Assembly (NCBI GenBank): GCA_946406115.1
Contig: OX291540.1
Location: 7,312,563-7,376,562, forward strand
DNA length: 64,000 nt
Source: Apoda limacodes
Lineage: Eukaryota > Arthropoda > Insecta > Lepidoptera > Limacodidae
Direction of reading: 5' to 3'
Shown here: piece after piece, positions 53,046-64,000 of the stretch
Layout: the number at the start of each line of letters is the position of its first letter
How positions within the stretch are numbered: the first letter of the stretch is position 1
Translations under genes and position numbers: made by a program
Notes under the pieces: model-generated
Told to the model about the DNA's origin: nothing
The model's input: the letters and a program-made list of their open reading frames with translations, nothing else
Databases searched by the model: none

Positions 53046-53798
53046 AAAGTTTTCAAATGAACATCACGGGTTTAATTAGCGTTTAAATTTAGATAAAATT
53101 ACTAAGATCATATAAATCAACCATATATATGAATTAAACAGTTATTATAAAAATAACAGGTAAAAATGAAATTGGTTATATCGCGGATCCATTGTATGTA
53201 TATTTGCGTAAATTTGAAGCCAAATGCATTTGGCAGACATCCAAATCTCACATCCAAAGTTGGCCAACATTCAATTCCAATTCTCAACTCGATACTGTTG
53301 CTATCAATCATAATTTAATGCACATTTATGTGGTGAGATTTTAAAATTTTGAAAATGTTGCTACAATAACCCAAATTGGGGCCATCAACTAACCAAACCT
53401 AATCTGGTTCCTAACGTTGCTCGTTTGCTCAAGGTTAACAATGTACACACTAACAAGTTTATAAATTACATTAATATCATAAATACTGCGAGCTTAAGAT
53501 TCTATCGTCAATAATGCCATTCTTAAATTATCAAACAAAAAACAATACATTACCACAGCCTGTGTAAGAACTTCATGAAAAGGGTAGTTGTTTATTTCTT
53601 TACATTATTAATAAAAGTATTAGCATTGTGGTAGTTTACATATTTATCTTAGTAGCCCTCCAATTACAGATGTCTTCGTGATTATATCGATGTAGGCAAA
53701 TATATTTTGGATACTTTTAGCCATAGATCATTAAATACTGGAAACATAAACGCCTACAGCTAAAAAACATGTTTTTAAATTTGGTTTCTTGCACTATC
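53046..53798. other. No recognisable gene
   Basis: AT-rich; nothing supported. GCCAAATGCATTTGGC near 53219 is a 16-bp perfect palindrome. Confidence 0.4.
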
Positions 53799-53875
53799 TA
53801 ACCCGGTTCATATAACACCCACTTGCTGTAATAATAGGGTTATTACAGCAAGTGGGTGTTATATGAACCGGGTTA
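53799..53875. repeat. Perfect hairpin, 36-bp arms, 5-base loop
   Basis: The left arm, 53799-53834, starts TAACCCGGTTCATATAACAC and ends GCTGTAATAA. The right arm, 53840-53875, is its exact complement. The loop is TAGGG. No mismatch in 36 pairs is exceptional among the diverged repeats around it. It could be a young MITE, a hairpin small-RNA source, or a fold-back artefact of replication or assembly. Confidence 0.92.
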
Positions 53876-54049
53876 TATTATAATCCCCAACTCAGACCCC
53901 ATGCCCAATGACTATAAAATTATTTTATTTTATTTCTGTTTTGAAAGCAAGTGCTACAACTGTACTGAATTTCATGTCAATAGCATTTGTAGTTGATGTC
54001 AAAAACCATTGTACAGACAGACAATAACCAAAGGTTCACAAAAGGTTTC
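53876..54049. other. No recognisable gene
   Basis: Nothing supported. Confidence 0.35.
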
Positions 54050-54240
54050 TTTCACTTTTAGTATGGAGCCCTAAGAATAAATTTTGTTCAGAAACATTTT
54101 TAGGTAGCTACCGATCTCGGTTCAAAAACATAGTAAAGCTCTCTGATAGACAAACAGACGGACGGCACGAGGCGTAGTTTTATAGGGTCCCGTGGTGGCT
54201 GCAGTACCCTAAATGTTATCATCCTATTGTGTGTTATGTA
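54050..54240 (+). repeat. Dispersed repeat (…CAGACGGACGG… type)
   Basis: ATGGAGCCCTAAGAAT to ATAGGGTCCCGTGGTGGCTG, with GATAGACAAACAGACGGACG inside; the form is a common intronic repeat of moths (…TATAGGGTTCCG…). Confidence 0.5.
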
Positions 54241-54347
54241 CCTGTCTAGCTAGCTGGCTCAAATAGCAGTGCTACGCACCGTAGCATGTTGCAGAGCTGT
54301 AGAATCATCTCGTTGCGGTATATAAATATTGTTTATTACCCAACGCA

Positions 54348-55773
54348 GCTCAGACAACTACAGGTGCTACGCCGCTCAGACAACTATAGATGCTACGCCT
54401 TTTTTTTCTGACTGACTTTGCAGTTGGCTGTTGCAGCTATTACTGCTTCGACCGGCGTGAGCCTCGAACCCGAAGGTGAGTCAACGCCAGGAGCGAAGTT
54501 CCCTGTTACGCGGGTGAGGTTGCGATTGAGTGGAGGCGAGAAGCGTCCCGGCACTCTTTGATACCTTGTGAATCCTTGTGGGCGCCGACGAACCCGGGGA
54601 CATCGGCGTCATGTTAGGGGGGAGGCCCTATTAGGGGAGGTCGTAGAGACTAATCTCGCTATCCGGACAGCAAGATCGTCATCTGGGGCAGTTAGTACGT
54701 GCCGAGGCCGCCTAACGATAGTTTTACGACCGTGCCGAGTTCGGTCGGGTGGATGATACGTTGTGGATTGCAAAATCAGTCAATTCGGGTGATTTTGCTC
54801 GAAAGAGCGGACTGCTAGGTCTTTGAAATATTGGGGAATCGTGGGGAGCTCGTCCCTGTGAATATCCGCATTGCGGACGTACCAAGAGGCTCCAGAGGCC
54901 GCTCTGAGAAAGCGGTTTTGGAGGGTATTAAGTTTATGGTGATTGCGTTTGGATAACGCATAAGCTATGCTAGCATAAGCTAGTATGGGGTGGTGACAAG
55001 TGGTGTAAAGAGTCAGCTTATTTCTTAGTGACATTTTACTATACTTACCTATCATGGGATATAGATGACCGAGGACAAAGCGGCTCGGTCTCTAACTATT
55101 TTCGTGTGATCGCGGAAGTTCAAACGCCTATCCAGGGTCACACCGAGATATTTGGTCTTGTTTTGCCAAGGAATGGCACGAACGAAAATTGAGAAGAGAG
55201 ATGGCCGCGGAGGGCAACCTACGGTAAAGAGAACGGCAGAGCTTCTGTCGGGATTCATTTCGATTCTCCATTTCCGAAACCATTCGCCTAGGGCCGTGAT
55301 AGCGGGTTGGAGTCTCTTAGTGATTCAACTCACTTGCCTATCGGAAGTATAAATAGTGGTATCGTCAGCGAAGACGGCTAACTGGGTACCTATCCTTTTA
55401 AGGATGTCTTTTGTGGACAGAAGGTACAAGATAGGGGCAAGCACGGACCCTTGCGGGGCCTAACTTCTATGGGACGGGGGAAGAGAGAGTGCCTTCAACT
55501 TTATAGCGAAAGCTACAGTTCGACAAGTTGTCTCGTATGATGAGCATGAGACGGTCTGGCAACTGAAAGTTGTACAGTTTATAAATTAAACCGTTGTGCC
55601 AGATTTGTCGAAGGCTTTCACTACATCGAAGAAGACAGCGCCCGTGTGGCGGGGATTACCTAATACTGGCTGGAAGTCAGTGAGAATATGTTCCGTTATG
55701 CGGAGGACTTGATAGACGCATGAGTGTTTGGCGCGGAGCGCTACGCCGCTCGACAGCTACATACGCTACGCAG
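54348..55773. repeat. 26-bp minisatellite interrupted by a LINE
   Basis: Units GCTCAGACAACTACAGGTGC+TACGCC (54348-54373) and GCTCAGACAACTATAGATGC+TACGCC (54374-54399) are followed, beyond the LINE-D insertion, by a third unit GCTCGACAGCTACATACGCT+ACGC (55748-55771). Confidence 0.75.
54400..55739 (-). mobile_element. LINE-D insertion, 5'-truncated Jockey-type
   Basis: A complete retroposition event read right to left. The 8-mer GCTACGCC stands at 54392-54399 and 55740-55747 as target duplication. The eight T at 54400-54407 are the poly(A) tail. 54415-54780 is the 3'UTR and 54780-55739 the C-terminal half of an RT. The minus-strand translation shows APQGSVLAPILYLLSTKDIL, TQLAVFADDTTIYTS (FADD kept), a stop, LGEWFRKWRIEMNPDRS, KTKYLGVTLDRRLNFRDH, MSLRNKLTLYTTCHHPILAY and ending AVRSFEQNHPN. 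Stops and frameshifts show decay after insertion. The Jockey clade is inferred from the C-terminal block (LRNKLTLY..C..P...YAS). Confidence 0.88.
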
Positions 55774-56369
55774 TTCGTCATCTAGTAGCGATAATACACT
55801 TTAAATTTGCACACTGAGTATTTTATTACACTTATATTATTACCATGTGTGTAGTACATAGAATGGTTCGAAGGATAATGTTATTTCGTTTGAAAATAAT
55901 AAAAAATAGGTTATTTATATTATTTAATGTCATTTCATTACATTTTAGTTTGTCAAAATATCCTGTAGCCGAAATGTCTTATTATTACCATAATTGTGGC
56001 GTCCCCTTGTCTGTTATGCAGGGCCACATATTGGAATTGGTTGCTTATGCCCTATCTAAATTACTACGCGCCGCGCCTCTGAGTTTACCTGAGTGAACCC
56101 AAAGGCGCGGCGCGGGTGACCTGCGGTTCAAGCATTTACGCGCAAATCGTCACGGTAGAGCGTGGTAACCCGTGAATCGTAGGACGTAGAAAGCCACCTT
56201 ACCATAGAATGTTAAATTGTCAACAAGAGCAAAAGTCATATAATTTTGCACGTAGTGTTGTAGTGCAGTTTGTTTATTTCATTCACAGTGGTGCCGCTAC
56301 CATAAAGAAACTTAAGATGCCCGCAATGTAATGTACATCTAAAATAAGATAGTTATAAATTTATGCAAC
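55774..56369. other. No confident gene
   Basis: An 83-codon frame at 55845-56096 has no motif. It overlaps the GC-rich hairpin at 56067-56114. Confidence 0.35.
56067..56114. repeat. GC-rich hairpin
   Basis: CGCGCCGCGCCTCTGAGTTT (56067-56086) and AACCCAAAGGCGCGGCGCG (56096-56114) pair over 19-20 positions with two mismatches and a 9-base loop, in a strongly AT-rich region. Confidence 0.8.
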
Positions 56370-56550
56370 TACTGTTAGTCTGGTTTTTTTTGACCGATCT
56401 TTACCGAATTGAATCGGGACTAATCCGTGGGCTGAACCTTTTATATATGCAAATATCGTTAAACTTTGTTCTCAATCCGCAAAACTATCGCGTAACAAAC
56501 ATACAAAAAAAAATCCGAATTGAGAACTTCCTTCTTTTTTGGTCACGAAA
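56370..56550 (+). repeat. Tail of the fold-back-associated repeat
   Basis: GCGTAACAAACATACAAAAA then ATCCGAATTGAGAAC, followed by CTTCTTTTTTGG, repeats the tail motif of 3446-3720 and 7400-7690. Upstream text is diverged. Confidence 0.5.
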
Positions 56551-57589
56551 AGTACCAAACTGACTTTTTTTTATATTTAGCACGTAAATAACTGAACAAA
56601 GAGAACAAAAAATAATGAATTAAAAGATAAACAAAATCTTTTTATCAAGAAACTGAAAAACTTTGTAAAAAATCTAAATATGTAAAGTTGAAACGTACGC
56701 AAACTTAATCCACGACTTTATGCATTGTTGGCGTTATATCGACAAGTACGTATCGAGGTTGAATAGCAATACCTTCTTTCTTAGTTTCGCATAAAATTTG
56801 TTCGTGTAGTGATGACTCTGCTATCTTTTTAGTATTCATTATAGGCAGAGTAATATATGAAGTTTGCAAGCTCACTGAAGTTCTCAATCAGCATACAGAG
56901 TGGCTTTTACCGAGGTAGAGTGCAACACGTACTACTCTTATGTCAAGACTTTGTCGTATTATATATATCCACACTACTCTATATATATATCGATTAAAAA
57001 GTTGTTACGCTGTTAATATTGTTACATCTTCAGATGTAAAAGTAGACAGATCAAATCGTTTAAAAACACAAAGTAAGTTAACAGAAAACAAAATGTACAT
57101 TCGCACGAAAATAAATACTAACTATTCTAGTGATTAATATTCAAGTAAATTATTAGTTTTTTTACTTCAGAAAAAACATTTCAAATTTTGCCCTATTAAC
57201 CGGAAGTTAATATATTAATATAATTAATTGAACATAATTAAAAAAAGGAGCACCCACCCTTGTTTGCATGATCTGAGGGTTAATTTCACCTTACGCGGAG
57301 TTATAATATATATTAATACTATATATTTAGTTTTGTATGGAAATATTTTGTTATAGTAATATATATTACAGCTAGAAATCTATGCACAATAACTTACCAA
57401 AGTTTCAGCAAAATCAGATGAACACTACATTGGTAAACATATGAATTATACCCATTTGTTAAGAAAAACTCGATAACCACCTATTGTAAACTTTCCTGCT
57501 GATATGATTCTGACCGTGTGCACAACTACCTACTCACCAGTCACCGTTTCATAAAATATGAGCATGAGACATTTAATAAATCGACTCAA
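56551..57589. other. No recognisable gene
   Basis: AT-rich; nothing supported. Confidence 0.35.
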
Positions 57590-58137
57590 CAAACAACATT
57601 GTATATCTAGGTATAATAATAGACAAAAATCACGCATGGACTAAACATATTGACACCTTAACTTATCTGCATTTTAAGACAATTAGGATACATTGGCAGC
57701 CGTGAAATTCTGTTGATGTTGTGTTATGCTCTCGCGCATACTCTAATCTACTCTAGATTTCCATACTGCATCACAGTTTGGGAAGCCGCGCCAAAAACTC
57801 GCATCCTGATTTTGGAAAGAGTCTAAGGAGCACTACTGAAATTAATGTTTCATGACCTTACAATTAGACAATTATACGTACGAAGTGTAATTTTAAGGCA
57901 ACACTTACTCATTGATGAATTATTGGTCAAAAAAAGATCGTATATTCGAAACTTATTATCCACACTCTACATTTTGTAAGCAAATTCCAAGTTTTAAAGG
58001 ACCTATTTTGTATAACAAATAAGCAAAAATGTACCTACGGCAAACCTAAATTATTATAATTGTCATAAAAATATAACTAGTTACCTCTTTATATTAGATT
58101 ACGATCAAACTGAAAAATTGTTAGCTATATTATAGTA
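57590..58137 (+). pseudogene. LINE-A relative, RT C-terminus
   Basis: Plus strand in several frames: YLGIIIDKNHAWTKHIDTL, CITVWGAAPKT, LILERV then RALLKLMFHDL, IRQLYVRSVILRQHL, and the end LDYDQTEKLLAIL, stop. The order and the last block parallel LINE-A (YLGVTLDHRLSF, ITSWGGASKT, LERAQRAILKV, NYDETEKLLLMI). It is far more decayed than the copy at 18-21 kb. Confidence 0.8.
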
Positions 58138-58148
58138 ATGAATCAGCA

Positions 58149-58151
<3 letters not shown>

Positions 58152-58216
<65 letters not shown>
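58152..58216. repeat. (CA)n microsatellite in LINE 3'UTR
   Basis: About 32 CA units starting about 15 bases after the LINE stop at 58137. LINE-A at 20 kb has a shorter (CA)n at the equivalent position, so the tract is inherited from the element. Confidence 0.95.
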
Positions 58217-58220
<4 letters not shown>

Positions 58221-60236
58221 ACCTTAACTAAATGTAGTCACAATAGAATAATACGCTTTCTCATATTATTTACCAATATTAAAATTATATATTTTGTAAT
58301 TTAAAGAAATACATACAAAGATCCGAGATCACTGTATAGGTACAGGTTTTTCCTAGTGTAAGGGACAGACAGAGCTTCTCTGATGTAAAATACATGTCTA
58401 TACTAATATAGCAAATGTAACAAATAGGTCGACATAACCTAGAACTATTATGCATTATGATGATATACTCGTGATGCACAAAAAGAGGTTATTATTATAT
58501 TAATATAATATATTATTATTATTTCAAATTAACGGGTTATTAGATTAAATTGTTGAAAAAAAATTCGTATTCTCTATTGCTAGGATTTTTACAACAAATT
58601 TAGTCAGGCCCATAGCTAAGTCAAGCACTGTAGCATGTAGAGTTAATGTTTATAAAAAAAAAACTGACTTAAAATCTTGATCAAAAAGCAATATATTAAC
58701 GCATATAATTAAAAAGCCGAACACTGAACCTAATTCTTCTTGCAATTGAATACCAAGAAATACATTCGTACGTGTTTTGTGACACAGCTTGCTAGTTAAC
58801 GTTGCGTTTGCTTTCTTTTATAGAAAGTTGGTAATCGATAAGATACTGAAGATAAAAACTAACTAAAGTAATAATGAATTTATATGCTTTTGTTCCCACA
58901 GAAATCTAAGTCATAGACTTTAAAAGCTTCATTCATTTATTGTGTTAGCTTCACAAATAGAGAAATAGAGTAGAAATAACAGTTGAAGTTGGAAAATACA
59001 GTGAAACAATTTTCCTTTGGAACATGGAGGATTGACTTGACAAATAACATCCAATGGCAAAGCAATCCTCTCACAATAGAAAGGCATTTGTGCTCAATTT
59101 TGAAGCGATAAATATAAAAAGAGTTGTCAAAGCTCAAGACCCATTTAGATTTTTGTGGACAAAGTTTTATTTAGACACAAAACAAAATAGTTTTAATATA
59201 ATCTGAGGGCTTAATATGAGTTAACAGTTATCGTTACATGAAGTGACGTCAAACGAAATCTAATATATGAAATAAAAACTTCCAATTAAAACCGAATAGG
59301 TCCACATATGGATCCCTGTTGTATATTTTCTTACAAATTTAGTAGTTTTGCATCGATCAAGCTGAAAAACTACAAATTTAAATTGAATGGATATGGGTAC
59401 TTATGTGCAGTCGACACAATAATCTTGCAGGCAGAATTTCATAACACTATATCCATTCGTATTTGGCATCTGAATGCAAATAAAACGTGTTACTAATGTG
59501 TGATATTTAAAAATGTACTACATGGATGTTGTAGAGTGTTTTTTTACAGTTTAATTTAAATTCGTGAAAGCCTCAACACCACGCTCTATCTATGATCTTT
59601 AATATTCATCGGTTGTCAACAAAATATAAACAGTGTGCGCAGCTCGGTACAGTATTTATTTTGTGTTTCAATGTTACAGGTACACTATTTGCTCTTTAAA
59701 ATTTTACATGTTTTGAGCAAAGTTTTATTTTTGTAATGATGTTATCAATATTTACCTCTATTTTTAATGCATTGAGATGTTATGTTCATAAATATAAATT
59801 AAATTTTATTTAGTTATTTTATATTTAGTTACTTTTTAATTTTCATTTGATTATTTACAGGTAGATAATTACACATATAACTTAATATTTAATTAGTTAT
59901 TTAGTTATCCTTTTGCCAAATTGATAAGTGTGTATATTAATGATGTTGATCCTTATCTTAAAAATTTGATTTATATTTAAGATTGTAATAAAATTCTATT
60001 TAGTAGATAAATGATCTATAGAAAACAATATGAAACGAATCGGGCTAGTGTTTGTGATAGTTGTATATATATAATTAACCTGAATGCTCCTTCTACCTAA
60101 GCCCCTTTAAGGATGGCAACACAATATCATACTTAAACAGAGCAGACACTTGTAATCCATGAGTCTCGTCGCGCACCTTAAATCACGATTGCTATGCTAG
60201 ATGTCTTTAATGGCCGACTGATTACTTAATGTTAAG
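58217..60236. other. No recognisable gene
   Basis: AT-rich. Small frames on either strand lack motifs or splice support. Confidence 0.35.
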
Positions 60237-60306
60237 GCTGTGAATACCACTAGTGTTGCAAGTGTCTATAGGCTTCGGTGTATACTTGTTTGCCACCTTA
60301 GCGGTG
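60237..60306 (+). mobile_element. LINE-C 3'-end scrap
   Basis: CTAGTGTTGCAAGTGTCTATAGG and TTGTTTGCCACCTTAGCGG are the sense-strand 3' end of LINE-C, as at 16970-17045. Confidence 0.7.
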
Positions 60307-62754
60307 AAGCACCTCGCTTATATTAAATGTACAAAGGTAAATGTTTCATTGAAGAAATATTTACATGTTAGTTTCATTTTCATGCTGGTTTATTTTATCT
60401 TCTTTCTTTATTTCATCTCCTTGGAGGACAATTTCCCAAATTAACTATGCTGAAACATTTAATTCATTTTTTGCAATTTAAAGTCTATACAACAGTTTTC
60501 CAGTATTTCAAATATCCCTTCCGTTATAATATGTCCTTATATATTTTTTTAACCCACACCCAAATTTAAAACCCAATTTATTCAATATTCATAAATTTTA
60601 CTTAAACAAGTGAAAGTTTAAATAACTTATATTAAAGACGATATACACTTACATAAACGACGATATTTTATAAATTATATAGTAAATAGCTTCATACAAC
60701 AAAAAGTAAAAAGATTATTATTTCACATGTAAATAATTAAATGAATGATTAAAAGCGCTTCAGTGTTCCTTTGACTTCACAGAGCTATCATGATTTCTTT
60801 AGGAAATATTGTTTTCTATGTAAGCGAATAGTTAAGAAATCTATAAAAAAAAATCTTTCTTGTGATATCAAACTCGATATTAGTAAATATTTTTATTGCT
60901 TAGGGTATTATGTAATTTATATCCACCATATTGGATTTTTTGAGACGTTACATAGCCTATCAGATGCGGACCACTAAGAGCTAACAACACCTCATTTTCC
61001 AAAATATGATGAGTAGCTTACCAACATATGAACATGCTGACGTCCATAGACTACTAAAATCATAACTCTATAAGCAGTCGGATGAACTTTTCTACAAACC
61101 TTTAGGCCCCATTATATCCACTTAGCCGATGAAATTTTTCAAATCCATACGGCAATTCTAATTTTTTATCTTCATGTCGCATTTATCACCATTTAATTAT
61201 CTGCTAAAATGCCTATCATGTTCATTTAGAACACGCTCTGCATTACTTACTCATGTTATACTTTCACAATCACCGGGACTCTCCGTGTCTGTCAAGTAGG
61301 TAGGTACTACCCAATTTTCTATAGTACCCTTTTATGAAGTTTAATAGTAATAATTAATCCAATATGTATGATTTTTACTTACTAATAGTCGGTCACTCAT
61401 TTATCGGTGCTCTACGTTAGCTCTTAACAAAAAATAAAAATTGTTACATTCACAACACGCGTGACTAGACGTAGTTTGTTCAGAGAAAGCTCGGCATTGT
61501 GAGAGCCCAGCGTTCAATGGGGAAAGTAATAAATATATGATAGGATATTAAATAAATATCCCTCACTAGATGGTGCTCCTATAAAGTAGTTTTTTGTAAC
61601 AACGCCTTTGTGTATTTTACGCAAACCTCGGGTATTTTTACATTAATATTTTACAAAACGTGTTTTTTTTTCCGTTATATTTTAATTAAATTTAACAAAA
61701 ACTCAATTTTACGCCACTTTCTTCCAAACTATTACAAGAAAAACTTATATTTCTAAAACATATTTTCTTTTTCCGGTTTTACATACAAAAAAACTCATAC
61801 CATTTGGTTTTCGACTTTTGCATGTAAGAGGCGGAAAAATTAATTTGATATCATTTTTAGAATGTTAACAAAGTTTTTATTATGTTATATGGTCATAATA
61901 TAATAAATAATATTATATCTATATGAGAAAATTAATAGTAGAAGAAGAAGTGACGTTTCATCTCCTTCGCTAAGATCATCAAATTTTGATGAAACTAATT
62001 ATGATTTGAAGTATAAATTTAAAACAATAGTAGTATATACAAAAAACTAGCTCTTTTCAATAAGAAAAAATTAGAGAATGTTTATTTTATTTGATTCTTT
62101 CTTCTTTTCAGACATTGAAATTTTATTAAGAAAAAGATCAAAATTTATATATATACTGCTGTTTTGTCCTAATATTATTGGTTAAATTTAAATAGACTGT
62201 TGATATAGCAAGCACATACTCAAACGCAATGCCCAATTAAAGTTTTCTACGAGTAATAATTTAGTGATATCACTCACCTTGTATAGTTTAACATGGAGTA
62301 TTTTGCACTTGATCATATATTAGTATTATATACTTTAAATTTTAGTATCTTGATAAGTAGCTATCAAAGGAAAATTATATATTCACTGATGTTTGTAATT
62401 AACAAAGGCTTTTAATAATTACTAAGCATGAAAAAATGGGGGAAAGTAGCCCATTGCTTGTTTTAGTTAGGATGTTCTGTAATATATTTATGTCAGTAGT
62501 AAGTTATATAGACAATAAAGTTATGAAACAATATTCATTGTTCCATAAATGCCTATGCATTTTGCATTTGCATTTGGTCTATGGCATTTTGTGCCATGCT
62601 TTGTTAAAGGCTTAATTTAATGATAAACTTACTAATACCTAAAATACTAAATGAAAGTTTTTCTTTAGTGAAAATGTTTGAAATCAGCTATGTGCCTATA
62701 AGCTAACTGACTAAATATTAATCTTATCCACCAACGAAAAGCATGATTTGTTTT
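60307..62754. other. No confident gene
   Basis: AT-rich. A strong minus-strand donor ACAAG|GTGAGTGA at about 62270 has no convincing exon behind it. A short plus-strand patch 60777-60815 has exon-like borders but no open phase that fits the exon at 62926. Confidence 0.35.
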
Positions 62755-62845
62755 ACTACCCGACTGTTGAAGGAGGGTTATGTTTTTTATCTACTTATGT
62801 ACGTATGTCTTATCCTTTGGTACATATGCAGCATAAACGGCTTGA
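62755..62845 (+). repeat. Dispersed repeat (TACCCGACTG…GGAGGGTTATG)
   Basis: CTACCCGACTGTTGAAGGAGGGTTATG ... TACATATGCAGC is a repeat form common near moth genes. No coding. Confidence 0.45.
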
Positions 62846-62925
62846 TAATTTTTTAATATATGAGGTGTCATAGTCATAGTCATGTCCAGTAAATGAAATT
62901 TTAATCAATTATACTTTGTTTTCAG

Positions 62926-63086
62926 AATCACTATAACCAGTGCTTGCGGAATTTTCAGGAATCATACAGAACTTTTTCAAGAAGCTGAAGATGTTAGAGT
63001 TGCATATCTATTCCCTTATATAGTGAATAATCTATGCCGAGAACCCTGCACATGGCAGCAAGGGACACTACGCAGGGTTTTAGTTG
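62926..63086 (+). CDS. Internal exon of unknown gene (plus strand)
   Basis: Acceptor ACTTTGTTTTCAG|AATCAC and donor TTAGTTG|GTAAGAA bound 161 nt. One frame is open throughout: ITITSACGIFRNHTELFQEA, EDVRVAYLFPYIVNNLC then REPCTWQQGTLRRVLV. It begins one base into the exon and ends one base into a codon. The composition (alternating hydrophobic positions, RVAYLFPYIVNNL) suggests a helical-repeat protein. Neighbouring exons are not visible in the window, and I do not recognise the family. The frame does not need the internal ATG at 63023. Confidence 0.58.
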
Positions 63087-64000
63087 GTAAGAATTTAACT
63101 TTACGTTCGCGTCGCTGCTGCCGCCCCCGTGACTTAGAGGTATCTTTTAATTATTTCCCATCGACAAAATATGAGTGGCGCTACATTTTTGAAGTTTACT
63201 CCTTAAAAATCGATTAACAATTAGTACAGTTTGGGCTTTACATTACAAGATAGCTAATGACTTTTAGTATGTGATGCATTATATAATGCGATGTCTCGTT
63301 AATTTGTTTATTAAGAAAATATATCTGACTAGAAATGTAACAACGTACCATTCTTTATTTTACTTTACACTCTCCGTCCTTCAGTAATAAACTGAATAAT
63401 AAAACTTTTACACCGACGACGTCACAATGGCCTGGCGATATAAAACAATGTATCGTAGGATATAAACAAGCCGTTTCCTGTAATCACGCATGTTATCTGT
63501 CTCGATTCCCCTTTGATGAATAATTCATACGACACCGCTTTGCCGCCCTTCGGCTAGCCATACGAATGATATAAAATGTAGATGATCTTTTCTTATTCTT
63601 CATTATTCTGGAATGATGACCTTGCTCTGTCTTGTATCCTTTTTTTACTTATATTACAATACTGTGAGCTTTAAAACCTTTATAACTTGTTGATCGCAAC
63701 GAACTTCGCGACTTTTATTTTTCAACCAAGTCACTCAGGACTAAAGTCCTTGGTGAAAAGAGAGTGTCTACTACATAATGATGTTCGAATGTATCAAGCC
63801 GCTGCTACCCCTTTTCTGTAAAAACCGTGAAGATATATAAAGAAACATACATTACAAACTTAAATTGATTACTATTACTAATACTTTATTAAATTATAAC
63901 CTAAAAAGGCATCTAGCTGGCTGAAAAAGCATCAGATCAGTTTTATGGTACCCAATTATTGTCACCGAAGTTACGCTCTTTCATTTGAATTCCACTTGAG
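63087..64000. other. No recognisable gene
   Basis: Probably intron following the exon at 62926-63086. A GC-richer stretch about 63105-63140 (CGTCGCTGCTGCCGCCCCCGTG) is not bounded by splice sites. Nothing else is supported. Confidence 0.4.

Noticed and set aside
60777..60815. Short plus-strand exon-like patch
   Set aside because: The phase needed to join the exon at 62926 contains a stop.
1..64000. tRNA genes, CRISPR arrays, bacterial operons, endogenous virus genes
   Set aside because: No cloverleaf-capable sequence with both A and B boxes, no regularly spaced repeat-spacer array, no ribosome-binding-site/operon organisation and no gag-pol-env or other viral gene set was seen.

Overview
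This is AT-rich eukaryotic nuclear DNA with spliceosomal introns and a very high load of decayed transposable elements. Several repeat families and reverse-transcriptase (RT) pseudogenes match, from memory, elements common in moths and butterflies. My best reading is a lepidopteran chromosome, in an intergenic or intronic stretch. There is no bacterial or viral gene organisation, no rRNA or tRNA gene and no CRISPR array. Most open frames in the window are chance or sit inside repeats.

Layout. 0-10 kb: a broken Crypton-like tyrosine recombinase split by a 358-bp insertion; a family of fold-back repeats; a tandem repeat; a mariner transposase scrap; and a well-bounded hAT-like non-autonomous element (8-bp target duplication) that carries a second TTAA-flanked MITE. 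10-17 kb: opposed fragments of a Jockey/CR1-group LINE (here 'LINE-C') and a 3'UTR copy of another Jockey-type LINE ('LINE-D'). 17-21.3 kb: a short exon-like piece of a YqaJ-associated repeat gene, then a nearly complete LINE ('LINE-A') with two frameshifts, a (CA)n tract in its 3'UTR and an (ATT)n tail. 22-27 kb: a 5S-rRNA-like SINE, other repeats and a dead copy of 'LINE-B'. 30.3-33.5 kb: LINE-B with an uninterrupted 962-codon endonuclease/RT frame and a (TTTGAC)n tail, the only large intact coding region.

33.9-38.8 kb holds what looks like the 3' part of a host gene on the minus strand. Two exons (35531-35620 and 33956-34059) join in phase and end at a stop; one or two further upstream exons are weaker. 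A possible first coding exon of another minus-strand gene lies at 27768-27836, and one internal exon of a plus-strand gene at 62926-63086. I cannot name any of these genes.

39-64 kb: further copies of the same repeat families; RTE-clade LINE fragments on both strands; a 1340-bp LINE-D insertion inside a 26-bp minisatellite with poly(A) and target duplication; a perfect 36-bp-arm hairpin; and a LINE-A relative followed by a long (CA)n. Transposon names rest on motif recognition, not on a search; host exons rest on splice signals and reading-frame continuity.
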